The notes under the pieces were generated by a model that worked only from the letters and a program-made list of their open reading frames with translations, was not told the origin of the DNA and ran no database searches. The position numbers were made by a program, and so were the translations under genes. DNA of 49,779 nucleotides, taken from an uncultured Clostridia bacterium. Its GTDB lineage: Bacteria; Bacillota; Clostridia; Oscillospirales; Oscillospiraceae. Numbering within the stretch: the first letter of the stretch is position 1; each line of letters opens with the position of its first letter. The stretch lies in the NCBI GenBank assembly GCA_947165085.1, contig CAMUZA010000009.1:1-49779 (forward strand). The letters are read 5' to 3'. This document shows positions 24,413-34,500 of the stretch, piece by piece.

Positions 24413-25969
24413 TTATTCGATCTCGTCTGTATCGTGATCTATTCCGGTGACCTCATTGATCTGCTGCGTCAGATCTTCTGCCGTATCAGCGGCTTCGTCA
24501 TAGCGGCTATAGCGCTTTCTGCCGTAGCCGTAGGAATTGGTGGAATACTTGTAGCCGTAGCTGTAGCCGTAGCCGGCTCTGTACTTCGAGCCGTAGCCGT
24601 ATCGGGTGGTACCTGCCTGCGTCTGGTTCAGAACGCAGCCGATGAGGTTGATATCGTTCGTGGAGAGCGTCTGGATCGAGGTCGTGATCTGCTGCGTGCT
24701 TGCCATATCCTGACGGACGACATAAAGCGTTGCATCGGCATATTTTGCGAGCGTCGCCGCGTCGGACATGATGCCTGCGGGCGGGGAGTCGATGATGATA
24801 TAATCCATTCGCTCGCGAAGCAGATCAAGCACCTGCTTCATACGCGGCGTGTCGATCAGCGGCTGCGGCTGATCGACGGTATTGTCGCCGGAGAGCAGCA
24901 GCAGGGTGGAATTCGGAACCGTCAGCAGCCGGAAGTTATCGCTCGTGCCGGAGAGGAGATCGGGCAGGCCGTCCGAAGGATCGTTGACACCGATGGTCTC
25001 TTTCAGCGACTGCTTGCGCAGGTCGCCGTCGATCAAAATGACTTTCTTTCCTTCCTGCGCAAGCGACAGCGCCAGGTTGGTCGCGACCGTTGTTTTTCCT
25101 TCGTTCGGAAGGGTGCTGGTGATCAGCAGGATCTGCTGGTTTTTATCCCAAAGGATCTTCTGAACCTTGATACGAAGATTTCGGATGGATTCGTTGAAAA
25201 CCGAGGTGACGCGCGGGTTCGTGATCGTCAGGGTCAGATTTGATAGGTTGGAATGCTTCTTCATCTTGACGCTCGGAACGTACGCAAGACACTTCATGCT
25301 GACGAGCTTCCGCAGATCCTCCGCGGAGTGGACAGTCTTTCTTGTCAGCGACAGCAGGAAGATCGCGATGACGCCTACGATAAAGACGAGGATTGCAGTC
25401 TTGATGCCGGAGGATAATGCGGTGTTGGGGCTGTCCGGGTTGACGGGAGGGGAGAGCGGCTTGCTGATGATATAGATCTGCGTATCGCCAAGCACGTTGC
25501 TCGCCGCCTGCGGATAGACCGTGATCGCTGCGTTCATCAGATCGAAGGCGTCCTGCGCTTTTGAGGAGGTCGCCGTCATGGTAAACAAACCGGTGTCTGC
25601 GGTAGCAACCGCGGTAATGCTGCCGTTCACCGGACGTCCCAACTCCAGCTGCAGAAGCATTCTCGTGTTTTCACTGCGTATGATATAGGGGAAGGTCTGC
25701 GAGAGCATTTCCGCCGCATTGGCGTCCAGCCACGCGCTGTGGCTGATGATATCCGTGGTCGTTGCGTAACTGGCGTGGACGACGAACTCGACGGAAGAGG
25801 AATACGTTGGGGAATAGTTGCGGTTGGTACGGTAGAACATGAAGACGCCTGCGCCGACCGCAAGCGCGATGGCAAACCAGATCAGTCGCTTTGCCGCGCC
25901 GTAAAAGTTATGCAGGATAACGGCAAAGTTGAATTCCAGAATGCCGTTGGCAGATTTATTCTCATTCAT
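24413..25969 (-). CDS. Fused Wzz/BY-kinase polysaccharide co-polymerase, second copy
   Basis: 518 residues. An N-terminal Wzz-like membrane domain has two helices (near residues 20-45 and about 200); the C-terminal kinase has Walker A TLPNEGKTTVATN, Walker A' ILIDGDLRKQS and Walker B MDYIIIDSPPAGIMSDA. The tail carries about 12 tyrosines spread over roughly 45 residues, the usual autophosphorylation cluster. BY-kinases control the chain length and export of capsule or exopolysaccharide. Start 25969 (ATGAATGAG) has GAGGAGG upstream and overlaps the end of the first copy by 8 bases. It differs from that copy by having a mixed, not purely Tyr-Gly, tail. Confidence 0.87.
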   Translation of the reverse strand: MNENKSANGILEFNFAVILHNFYGAAKRLIWFAIALAVGAGVFMFYRTNRNYSPTYSSSVEFVVHASYATTTDIISHSAWLDANAAEMLSQTFPYIIRSENTRMLLQLELGRPVNGSITAVATADTGLFTMTATSSKAQDAFDLMNAAITVYPQAASNVLGDTQIYIISKPLSPPVNPDSPNTALSSGIKTAILVFIVGVIAIFLLSLTRKTVHSAEDLRKLVSMKCLAYVPSVKMKKHSNLSNLTLTITNPRVTSVFNESIRNLRIKVQKILWDKNQQILLITSTLPNEGKTTVATNLALSLAQEGKKVILIDGDLRKQSLKETIGVNDPSDGLPDLLSGTSDNFRLLTVPNSTLLLLSGDNTVDQPQPLIDTPRMKQVLDLLRERMDYIIIDSPPAGIMSDAATLAKYADATLYVVRQDMASTQQITTSIQTLSTNDINLIGCVLNQTQAGTTRYGYGSKYRAGYGYSYGYKYSTNSYGYGRKRYSRYDEAADTAEDLTQQINEVTGIDHDTDEIE

Positions 25970-27497
25970 CGCTGCTGTCCTCCTCACTCTTCTTTTTGGA
26001 CTTGCCGGAGGACTGCTTGCTCTTGCTGCGGCCGTAGCCATAGCCGTAGTTATGCCCGTAGCCGTAACCATAACCGTAACCGTAGCCGTAGCCATAGCCG
26101 TAACCGTAGCGGCTGGAGCCGGAAGGCAACACGATCGCGCGGAACGAATGCACGTTATTCAGAACAAAACCGAGGAATTCGGAATGCGACTCGTTGAGCG
26201 TGTCGATCGCGTCGTTGACAGCGATCGCGGGAACAAGATCCTGGCGCACGACCAGAACGGTGGCGTCAGCAGCTTCCGCCATGACGTCTGCGTCAGCGAA
26301 GAAGCCGAGCGGCGGCGTGTCGATGATGATATAGCTGAAACTCTTGCGCAGCGCGGCGAAGATCGGACGGAAAGAGTCCGCAGAGAACGACTCCATCTTG
26401 CGGCGGCGCACACTGGCGGAAAACAGCGTATGCAGGTGGGAGGTCTCCGAATGCTCCACTGCCGCCAGCAGAGACTGCTCGGTGAATCCTTCGGTGAGGA
26501 AATGACCGAAGTCCTTGCCGCGCTCGATCTGCTGCTCAAAAATCAGAGCCTGCGCCGGCTTACGCATGTCGCCGTCTACGAGAAGGACGCGACGATGCTT
26601 CTGCGCAAGAGATAAAGCGAGGTTTGCCGCGACGGTGGACTTGCCTTCGTTTTCGCTGCAGCTTGTGATGACGAAGACTTGCCGGTGATTCTTCTCGTGC
26701 GCTCGCTCCAGCATGACGCGGAGCTGATGGATCGTTTCCGAGTAATAGAAGCTGCACAGCGGGTCGGAGATCAGCAGGGAAGTCTTTTTACGGTGCAGCT
26801 TGTCGCGCAGCGTGCGCCTTTTCTTTTCATGATAGATCGTTGCCAGCAGCTTGCCGTCAATCTGCTGCTTCGCGCCGACGGAGGTCTGCACCGTATCCGC
26901 CTGCATAGCGGTCATAACGAGCAGAACGATCATCGCCGCCGCGCCGAGCGGCGCGGAAAGCTGCAGCAGCAAATTACGCGTGGAACCGCTCGACGATTCC
27001 GCGGCGATCGTCGGACCGTTGATGTTGTCCAGCACCACTGCGGAGAAGACCGGCTTGGAATACTCCGAGTGGCACTCCATGATCGCCAACGCGCTCTTGT
27101 ATGCCGCTTCCGGGGTGTCGGCGGTAACTTCCATGTTCAGAATGTTGGTATTTTCCGGCGCTCTGACGTTGACCGAGGCAGGGAAGCTGGAAACGCCCAT
27201 ACGTTGAGCGGCAGCCCGCTGTACCATATCGCTCGAAAGCAGCTCGCCGAATTGTTCGGCGACCGTGGAAGAAGCGGCGAGGTTGCCGATCTGCGTGCTT
27301 TTAGAGCGGGAGGTGACCGAGAAGGTGACGACGCTGGTGTATTTGGGCGTCAGTGCAACACGCTGGATCAGATATATGCCCATTACGAAGATCAGCGCAG
27401 AGAGAATGACCATCCAAAAGTACTTGATGACGTAGCGGATGATGCAGTAGAGGTCGAAATTTGCCCAGGATACTCGCTTTTTCTCTTCCATTTCCAT
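25962..27497 (-). CDS. Fused Wzz/BY-kinase polysaccharide co-polymerase with Tyr-Gly tail
   Basis: 511 residues. The N-terminus has two membrane helices around a Wzz-like extracellular part (TM1 near 30-50, TM2 near 195), then Walker A SCSENEGKSTVAAN, Walker A' VLLVDGDMRKPA and Walker B SYIIIDTPPLGFFADA. The tail has nine consecutive Tyr-Gly pairs, HN, three more Tyr-Gly pairs, and a Lys/Ser/Asp end. In most Firmicutes the Wzz-like (CpsC) and kinase (CpsD) parts are separate; here they are joined, as in Gram-negative Wzc. ATG 27497 (GGAGG 5 bases upstream) is chosen over GTG 27503, which overlaps the ribosome site. Autophosphorylation on the tail is inferred. Confidence 0.87.
   Translation of the reverse strand: MEMEEKKRVSWANFDLYCIIRYVIKYFWMVILSALIFVMGIYLIQRVALTPKYTSVVTFSVTSRSKSTQIGNLAASSTVAEQFGELLSSDMVQRAAAQRMGVSSFPASVNVRAPENTNILNMEVTADTPEAAYKSALAIMECHSEYSKPVFSAVVLDNINGPTIAAESSSGSTRNLLLQLSAPLGAAAMIVLLVMTAMQADTVQTSVGAKQQIDGKLLATIYHEKKRRTLRDKLHRKKTSLLISDPLCSFYYSETIHQLRVMLERAHEKNHRQVFVITSCSENEGKSTVAANLALSLAQKHRRVLLVDGDMRKPAQALIFEQQIERGKDFGHFLTEGFTEQSLLAAVEHSETSHLHTLFSASVRRRKMESFSADSFRPIFAALRKSFSYIIIDTPPLGFFADADVMAEAADATVLVVRQDLVPAIAVNDAIDTLNESHSEFLGFVLNNVHSFRAIVLPSGSSRYGYGYGYGYGYGYGYGYGHNYGYGYGRSKSKQSSGKSKKKSEEDSSDE
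26031..26109 (-). repeat. Tyr-Gly coding repeat
   Basis: Short near-repeats of GCCGTA/ACCGTA/ATA units encode Tyr-Gly pairs, nine then three. The codons vary (TAC/TAT, GGC/GGT), which limits replication slippage. Confidence 0.8.
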
Positions 27498-27507
27498 GTC
27501 CACCTCC

Positions 27508-28341
27508 TTATTCCACTACCACAGTCAGGAGCACCGTGTAGGTGAGCCCCCTGTCGTTTGTGTAGGAGTATGATACGTTGGAACAGCCGTGCTTGGAGGT
27601 GTCCAGCTGGCTGGTATCAATATCGATATCCTCCAGATTCAGCAGCGTGCCGCTGGAGCTTTCACGCGCGCTGACGATATAGCTGCGCAGCCGCTCTTCT
27701 GACAACGTTTCATCCTTGGTTGCATAAATCAGATATTCGGACAGACGGATCACGGGATGCCGCGCGGTGAAGCTCTGGATAATGACGGGGATCGTGACCA
27801 CGGCGGTATCGCCGCTGCTGTTCGTCACCTGAACGGTAATGGGGTAAATGCCCTGATCCATGGTGGAAACCGAGGTCGAGGACAGACGGATACGCTGGGT
27901 GATATCGCCGTCGATCAAATCCGACGCGCTCAGACGGCCTTCCAGCGTGACCTTGCTGCTGACGTTGAAGCTCAGAGGCTGCGAGAGCGAGAAGCGCGGC
28001 TTGCGGTAGTCGGTATAGGTAATGCCTCTGCTGAACGTGCAGTAGTTGGATGAGGAGTCAAATACAGCGTAGTAGATCAGCGCGCTGTTTGAGCCGTACA
28101 GCTGAGAGACTCTGCGGACGATGATGCGATCGGTAATATCGCCGTCAACGTTATCCGTGGCGGTCAGACCGCTGCAAAGCTCTTCCTCCGAGGCGTGGAC
28201 GCTCACATGGATAGGCTCGCCGTCGCAGACGATAACCGGCGCCTCGCGATCCACCATGGTGCGGTCATACAGGAAGAAGGCGGAAAACGCGACGGATATC
28301 ACCAAGAACAGAGTGATAACAATAATTTGAATATTTCTCAT
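27508..28341 (-). CDS. Membrane-anchored protein with Ig-like DGDIT repeats
   Basis: 277 residues. One N-terminal helix (IIVITLFLVISVAFSAFFLYD) anchors it; the rest is outside. Two homologous beta segments carry NVDGDITDRI and LIDGDITQRI, a feature of bacterial Ig-like DUF5011/HYR-type domains. Its place between cpsB and the two BY-kinases suggests a part of the envelope polysaccharide machinery, perhaps an extracellular partner of the Wzz-like domains; that is inference. It starts 14 bases after cpsB and ends 10 bases before the next start, so one transcript is likely. Confidence 0.7.
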   Translation of the reverse strand: MRNIQIIVITLFLVISVAFSAFFLYDRTMVDREAPVIVCDGEPIHVSVHASEEELCSGLTATDNVDGDITDRIIVRRVSQLYGSNSALIYYAVFDSSSNYCTFSRGITYTDYRKPRFSLSQPLSFNVSSKVTLEGRLSASDLIDGDITQRIRLSSTSVSTMDQGIYPITVQVTNSSGDTAVVTIPVIIQSFTARHPVIRLSEYLIYATKDETLSEERLRSYIVSARESSSGTLLNLEDIDIDTSQLDTSKHGCSNVSYSYTNDRGLTYTVLLTVVVE

Positions 28342-28355
28342 AGCAATTCCTCGTA

Positions 28356-29096
28356 TTAGAAATCCGGGGCAGGAATATGCCTGTCGCGAATGATTCGATT
28401 GGGATTGGTTTCAAGCAGCAGCTCGATGTACTCCTCCGAGCAGAAGCGCTCCAAAACCGGAATGACGGACCGAAGTCCGGTGGTGCGGTAACGTTCGTCG
28501 TGCGCGTCGCTGGCGATGACGTGGGCGATGCCGGAGGCGAGCAGATGCGTTCCGGCGTGGAACGCCCGTTCGCCGAGCAGACCGAGAAGGCTGCCTTTGT
28601 TGAGCTGGATGATATAGCCCTTGGCGAACCAGCCGACGGCAAGCTCGGGGTCGTGCTGAACGCAGTCATAACGCTCCGGGTGCGCGATGACCGGGATCAT
28701 GCCGCGTCGCGCGATCATGTCCAATGCGGCGGTCATGCGTTCGCCGGAGTCGTTGAAATTGAACTCTGTCAGAAGATAGCGCGAATGGTTGAGCGTGACG
28801 ATGCGGCGACTGTCCAGGAGCTTTCGCAGATTGGAGCGGCTGGCGAACAGCTCGCAGCCGGGCAGCACGCGCAGGGGAATATCATGCTGCCGGAGCAGCG
28901 CGCGGAACATGGAGAAGCAAACGTCGTAGTCTCTGCCGCGGTAGTTGGGTATGTCATCGCTGATATTGCAGTGCGGTGTGCAGACGATCGTATCCACGCC
29001 GCTGCGCAGGGCATGCTCCGCCATCTCGCAGGCGACGTGGGCGCTGTCCGCGCCGTCGTCGATCCAGGGGATGATATGGCAGTGCAAATCAATCAT
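28356..29096 (-). CDS. cpsB: CpsB/CapC-type PHP tyrosine-protein phosphatase
   Basis: 246 residues. The PHP signature MIDLHCHIIPWIDDGADS opens the protein; VCTPHC, AHPERYD and SDAHDE supply further metal ligands. CpsB-type enzymes dephosphorylate BY-kinase tails and so balance capsule synthesis. ATG 29096 is chosen because GGAGG lies 5 bases before it; upstream in-frame starts have none. It is the first gene of the operon ahead of two BY-kinases. Confidence 0.92.
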   Translation of the reverse strand: MIDLHCHIIPWIDDGADSAHVACEMAEHALRSGVDTIVCTPHCNISDDIPNYRGRDYDVCFSMFRALLRQHDIPLRVLPGCELFASRSNLRKLLDSRRIVTLNHSRYLLTEFNFNDSGERMTAALDMIARRGMIPVIAHPERYDCVQHDPELAVGWFAKGYIIQLNKGSLLGLLGERAFHAGTHLLASGIAHVIASDAHDERYRTTGLRSVIPVLERFCSEEYIELLLETNPNRIIRDRHIPAPDF

Positions 29097-29132
29097 AACT
29101 ACCTCCGCTGCACGACTTGCAGACCTCTCCAT

Positions 29133-29162
29133 AATATACCTTATAAAATATAACACATTCAA
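29133..29162 (-). promoter_or_regulatory. Promoter for the cpsB-BY-kinase-ABC operon
   Basis: Minus-strand TTGAAT, 18 bases, TATATT, about 35 bases before the cpsB start. Confidence 0.6.
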
Positions 29163-29244
29163 ACTCTTTTTTCAACCGGAAAAAGATACATTTTTTATCC
29201 CGGAAGCATGCCCGGAATCACGCCTTAGTCATGGAAAAAAAGCC

Positions 29245-29273
29245 TTGCAACAGACCGCTAAATGTGATAGTAT
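29245..29273 (+). promoter_or_regulatory. Promoter for the secreted protein at 29306
   Basis: TTGCAA, 17 bases, TAGTAT, ahead of GGAGG and a TTG start. It diverges from the cps promoter. Confidence 0.6.
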
Positions 29274-29305
29274 GAATACGATATTGTGCGAAGGGAGGAC
29301 ATACC

Positions 29306-30430
29306 TTGAAAGCCTGTAAACGTACTTTGTCCTTGCTGCTGTGCCTGACAGTTCTGCTGGGCGCACTTTTATTGCCTGCCGGCGCGGTGAACGTGGCGTT
29401 GAACGAGCTGCCGATCATTCCGCCGCATTCCCACACCTACGTTTATACCGACAACGGAAATGGCACGCATACCGTCACCTGCACCGGATGCGACTACAGC
29501 GTGACGGAGAGCCATACCTATACGAACGGCACTTGCCTCTGCGGAAAGACCGAGCAGACCGCGCAGCTCAAGATCCGCTCCGCGTCCCTGCACATTCGTG
29601 AGAACGTCAATCTGGTCTATGCCGCCTCCGTCCCCGAGGGCTACACGAACCCGTATATGGTCTTTACCTTCCTCGGCACGACGTATACCGTCAGATCATA
29701 CACCGTCGACGAGCAGGGCAATTACTGCTACGAGATGTCGAAGACGCTCCCGCAGTATATGGGAGAAAACGTCAGCGCCGTGCTGCACGCGACGAAGAAC
29801 GGTGCGGACTGTACGGACACGCTGGCGGTATACAGCGTGCGGCAGTATTGCGCCAATCAGCTTGCGAATAATCCGAGCGCAGAGCTGAAAACGCTGCTGT
29901 CCGATCTTCTGACCTACGGCGAGGCGGCGCAGCAGTACGTCGGCTACAAGACGAACGCGCTTGTGACAAACGGTCTGACCCTCACGCCGAGCGCCTTCCC
30001 GGGGCTTTCCGGCAAGGAGGTTGTCTTCAACGGAACGGCAGCCGCCGGAACGGATTGGAAGTCTGCGACGCTGGTGCTGCGCAGCACGCTTGCGGTGCGT
30101 TTCTATTTCAGGGCGGAAAATGTGAGCGGCCTGACGGTGCGCTGCACGATGAACGGAAGCACTTTGACCTTTACCGACGAGGACTTCTGTCAGGAAACCG
30201 GCGGCGAGAGCGACGTCTACTATGTCGAATTGGAGGGCATTGAGGCGACGGACTTCGACAAGCCCGTGACGGCGGCGTTCTATCGCAGCAACGCGCAGCT
30301 CGGACGAACCGCGTCCTATACCGTCAACACCTATATCTGCAGCATGCAGAACTGCGCGGACGCAAATCTGCGCGCACTGGTGCGCGCGCTGTACAACTAC
30401 GGCGCGTCGGCAAGCGCGTATGTAAAGTAA
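29306..30430 (+). CDS. Secreted protein with paired C-terminal module shared with the giant nuclease
   Basis: 374 residues from a TTG start (GGAGG 7 bases upstream). A signal peptide (LSLLLCLTVLLGALLLPAGA) is followed by an HTYVYTDNGNGTHTVTC-type motif seen in Clostridia surface proteins. From about residue 100 come two related halves: each begins with a beta stretch and ends with a helix such as LTYGEAAQQYVGY or LVRALYNYGASASAYVK. The same pair forms the last 280 residues of the 4420-residue protein (CKAMSDYGSYTQRELGF, KALKLYGDLAAEYFNK). No catalytic motif is visible; a surface-association role is inference. A hairpin terminator lies after it. Confidence 0.72.
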   Translation: MKACKRTLSLLLCLTVLLGALLLPAGAVNVALNELPIIPPHSHTYVYTDNGNGTHTVTCTGCDYSVTESHTYTNGTCLCGKTEQTAQLKIRSASLHIRENVNLVYAASVPEGYTNPYMVFTFLGTTYTVRSYTVDEQGNYCYEMSKTLPQYMGENVSAVLHATKNGADCTDTLAVYSVRQYCANQLANNPSAELKTLLSDLLTYGEAAQQYVGYKTNALVTNGLTLTPSAFPGLSGKEVVFNGTAAAGTDWKSATLVLRSTLAVRFYFRAENVSGLTVRCTMNGSTLTFTDEDFCQETGGESDVYYVELEGIEATDFDKPVTAAFYRSNAQLGRTASYTVNTYICSMQNCADANLRALVRALYNYGASASAYVK

Positions 30431-30454
30431 AGCTTCTTCTGTTTGCTGGTATCA

Positions 30455-30492
30455 AAAGCTGAGGTCGGGCAATGCGCCTGACCTCAGCTTTC
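30455..30492 (+). terminator. Terminator of the secreted protein gene
   Basis: AAAGCTGAGGTC / GACCTCAGCTTT around a GC-rich loop, ending in TTT. The rest of 30493-30792 has no clear gene; it holds a TTGACA at 30613 with a weak -10, and a short open frame in phase with the DUF559 start but lacking a start codon. Confidence 0.78.
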
Positions 30493-30792
30493 TGCATACA
30501 GCCAGGCGCGGCAGCGGGGAGCGCCGGCGCTTCGACATTGTATTTTTTAACAAATTTTCAAGCGAAATTGAGCATTTTTTACATATAGAAAACGAAAATT
30601 TTTCCTTGCATATTGACAGAAATTATGATACGATATGTTACGATAGTATAGGTAGAAATAGGAGTATGCACATCCCCCAAACGCGACGAAAAACGTGAGG
30701 ATATTTGCAGCAAAATCTCGAAACGTACTCCGATCACCGCATACAACGGCGACGATCTCCGCCGCGGGCAAAGTCCAGAGATCAAAGGGTCT

Positions 30793-31197
30793 ATGGAAAC
30801 AATTCGGAAAAATAACCCAAAACTGAAGAAGGCCGCACAGGCGCTCCGACGGAATATGACGAAGGAAGAGCGGCACCTGTGGTACGACGCCCTGCGTGGG
30901 TATTTGCCGCGATTTACGAGGCAGCACCCTTTGGACAACTATATCGTCGACTTCTACTGCGCTGCTGCACATTTGGTTATAGAGCTTGATGGCGGACAGC
31001 ACTACGATGTGGAGTATGCCTCGAAGGACGCTGAACGTACAAAGCGGCTTGGCTTGTTGGGGATTGCAGTGATCCGCTTCCCGAATAATGCAGTAAACCG
31101 GAATTTTCAAGACGTCTGTGATGCCATTGACCGCTGTGTCAAGGCAAGACTTGCAGGAGAGCCGCTCCCGGATGTCGCGGTGGAAACGATCACCTGA
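30793..31197 (+). CDS. DUF559 endonuclease-fold protein
   Basis: 134 residues. The motifs RRNMTKEERHLWYD, DNYIVDFYCAAAHLVIELDG, GQHYD and VIRFPNNAV match the DUF559 family of Vsr-related (PD-(D/E)XK-like) endonucleases. The likely catalytic Asp and Glu lie in VDFYC and IELDG. Function is not established; DUF559 copies often accompany repeats and mobile or restriction genes. An inverted MITE-like repeat starts 34 bases after it, so it may belong to a mobile unit. Confidence 0.75.
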   Translation: METIRKNNPKLKKAAQALRRNMTKEERHLWYDALRGYLPRFTRQHPLDNYIVDFYCAAAHLVIELDGGQHYDVEYASKDAERTKRLGLLGIAVIRFPNNAVNRNFQDVCDAIDRCVKARLAGEPLPDVAVETIT

Positions 31198-31224
31198 ACG
31201 CAAGACTTCAATACAACGAAACGC

Positions 31225-31445
31225 ACAAAGCCCCCTTTTGTAAAAAGGGGGGCAGGGGGGGTTTATCCTTGCCAGCCGTCCGCAGGACAGTTCAATTCTT
31301 CCTTTCAAATTTGCACGATCTACCATTAGAACGGACAGATTGCAAGGTTGAAAGGAAAGATTGAAATGATCGCCCTTACGGGCGACGGATAAAGGATAAA
31401 TCACCCGGCTCCTGCGGAGCCACCCTCTTTTCACAAAAGAGGGCG
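31225..31445. mobile_element. Palindromic MITE-like element: two inverted copies of a small unit
   Basis: The region 31198-31538 has no gene. Left arm: hairpin CCCCCTTTT-GTA-AAAAGGGGG (31231-31252), GTTTATCCTT, then TTCAATTCTTCCTTTCAA (31291-31308). Right arm, inverted: TTGAAAGGAAAGATTGAA (31349-31366), GGATAAATC, then hairpin CCCTCTTTT-CAC-AAAAGAGGG. The reverse complement of the right arm follows the same order as the left, so the block is two diverged copies facing each other. No target-site duplication was identified. Confidence 0.7.
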
Positions 31446-31538
31446 TAACGGTTAACAACGGCGGGGACCTGCCGATTAAAATGGGTCCACATTCAATTCG
31501 TTAAATAAATTTCGTGAACATAGAAGGAGGAAATGTTT

Positions 31539-34500
31539 ATGAGACTTACAAAACGGCTTATGGCAATGCTGTTGATGGTCTGCATGGTGCTTTCCATGCT
31601 CCCTGCGATTGCATTGACCGCAAGCGCAGCAAACATTACCAGCGGTTTTATGACTGCTCCGGCAGGTACATATTCCAAGGTAACGGATTTCAGCACGCTG
31701 AATACGACCGACACATATATAATTGTGTTTGGCACCAGTGCTGCGATGAGCACGACGCAGAACAGCAACAACCGAAGCTCTGTTTCTGTTACCGTCAGCA
31801 ACAATAGTGTTACACTGGCGGCAAGCAATACAGTGCAGGCCATAAAGCTTGTTTCCAGTGGCGATTCCAGCTTTCCGTGGAAACTGAACACTGTTTCTTC
31901 CGGCGTTGGTTATCTGTATGCGCCAAGCTACAACTCCGGCACCGGTAACTACCTGCGCACCTCTGATACTGCGTCGCAGGCAGGCTCAAACTGGTCTATT
32001 TCTGCCAGCGACATTCATTCTACCGGTAGCGGTACCAGAAGATTCATGAAATTGAATGGCAGTTTAGTTAGCTGTTATGCCACAGGAAGCAACTATCCGA
32101 CAGCTGATCTCTATAAGCTGAACACCAGCGCGGCTTCGCACACTGTTACCGCTTCTGTTTCTCCCTCCAGTGCAGGCTCGGTAGCGCTCGGTGCAACTTC
32201 TGTTGCTGAGAATGGTACTACAACTGCGACTGCGACAGCCAACACGGGCTATACGTTCTCGAGCTGGTCGATCTCCGGCACCGGCGCGTCTTTGAGCAGT
32301 ACGACTGCCAACCCCACCACCATTACGATGGGTACGGCAAACGTCACCGTGACGGCAAACTTCACGGCGAAGACGCAGGCGACGCTGACGTATTCCGAGA
32401 ATGGGTCGACGCACAACCACAGCGGCACGCACTACGTCGGCGATTCGATTACGCTGGCTGACCCCAATTCTTCGACTTCCAACGGCAAGACCTTCGTCGG
32501 CTGGCTGCCGAGCACCTATGCGCTCAGCGACACTGCGCCTACCGGTCTGCTCGCTGCAGGGGATAGCTATACCCTGTCGGCAACCACCAATACTCTCTAC
32601 GCAGTCTATGCGACTGTAGAGGGCAGCGGCAACGCAAGCACGACAACGGACGAACTGACTGTAGACAGCCTCGGTGTCACCGCCACGGCTTATGCAAGCG
32701 GCACGTTCAGCAATAAGTCGGTATCTTCCGACGCGAAGTATGCCGGTCAGGTCATTAAGGGCGGCAGCAGCCCTGCCTATATCCAGTTCCGTGGCACCAG
32801 CCCCGGCGGCATTGTGACCACCATGTCCGGCGGCACCGCAAAGTCGATCACCGTCACGTGGGCCGGCAGCAATACCAACGGCAGAATCCTGAACATCTAC
32901 GGCAGCAACACTGCGTATACCGACGGCGCCAGCATCTATTCCGGCACGCCGGTCGGCACCATTACGTTTGCGACAGGCGACACGACCGGAACCTATACCT
33001 TTACGGACGATTATGAGTATATTGGTATTCGCCCGAGCACCGGCACGGCGTATTGCTCGGAGATCGACATCGTTTGGCAGAGCGGCACACCGTCTACCTA
33101 CTCCGGCTACACTACCGCACCGCAGGCGCAGGCGAACCCGACCTATACGGTTTCCGTGACGAGCGGCATTACTGGCGGCTCAGTCAGTGCATCTCCCGCG
33201 ACGGCTGAGGAAGGCGATACGATCACCGTCACCGCTACGCCGAACACCGGCTATGAGCTGACGGCGCTGACCTATACCCCGGCTGGCGGCAGCGCGACCA
33301 ATATCAGCACCTCCACGAAGACCTTCACGATGCCTGCTGCAAACGTGACCGTCAACGCGACCTTCTCCGAGATCAACTACACGATCACGACGAGCGCTGG
33401 CGCGAACGGCTCCATCACGGCGGCTGCGACGGCGAACTATCAGGATACGGTCAACTTCACCGTGTCCCCGGACAGCGGCTATCAGATCGCCAGCCTGACC
33501 GTCACGCAGACGAGCGGCGGCGCTGCTGTGAGCTATACCGACAACGGCAACGGCAGCTATACGATCTCCTCCTTCCCGGCGGCGAACGTCACCATCGCGG
33601 CGACCTTCTCCGCGCTCCCGACCTATAGCTATACTATTTATAGTAACAGCGTCGTGGTGGACAGCGGCACGGCGGCTTCCGTGACCGCTCCGACTGCTCC
33701 GGCGTCCATCCAGTACACCGATCCGGACACGCTGACCACCAGCACCTTTACCTTCGCCGGCTGGGCAGTGCAGGACAGCACCATCACCACCCCGGGCGCG
33801 TACTCCGGCAACACGCTCTATCAGGAAGGCGAGACCATCCCCCTGAGCGCGAACAACACGGTTATCCGCGCGATCTTTGGCAACGGCGCTGGCTTTAAGC
33901 TGTCCTATACCTATCAAGGGACGGAATACTTTGCAGGTGCAAAGGGCAGCGGCAGCTATCTGGATGCCTCTACGGATTCTGCTGACGCCGTTCTCTTTGG
34001 AATGGACCAGTACAACAGTACGGAGTACTATTATTTGTACTATACCGTGAACGGCGATAAGTACTATCTGACCGGCTCAACTTCTACGACGCTGACGATT
34101 TCCAGCGCGAACAGCGTCCCCACCAGCGGCTATTTCCTGTGGAAAGAAACGGAAAGTAGCGGAAGCTATACCTACACCAGCTATAACACTTCTTATTCTG
34201 CCGGTAGACCTCTTGGCTTCAACAACAGCACAAAGGATCGCTTCGCGTCCTATAACGCTGACAATACGCTGACAAAGGCGTCTGCGGGCGGTTACCTCAC
34301 CGAGGCCGGCGCGAACTACTACGCCGTGACCTACGTTGAGAACGCGGGCAGTGACACCGTTACCAACATGCCTTCCGGCACTGCGGTGCAGCAGGGTCAG
34401 TCCTACACGATCCCCAACACCACCCCCGTGCGTGCACACTATGCGTTCACGGGCTGGAACGACGGCACCGCTGTTCGCCAGCCGGGCTATACCTATAGTA

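Noticed and set aside
30547..31458. 303-residue minus-strand frame over DUF559 and the palindromic element
   Set aside because: It runs through hairpins and antisense DUF559 codons; no ribosome site or motif.
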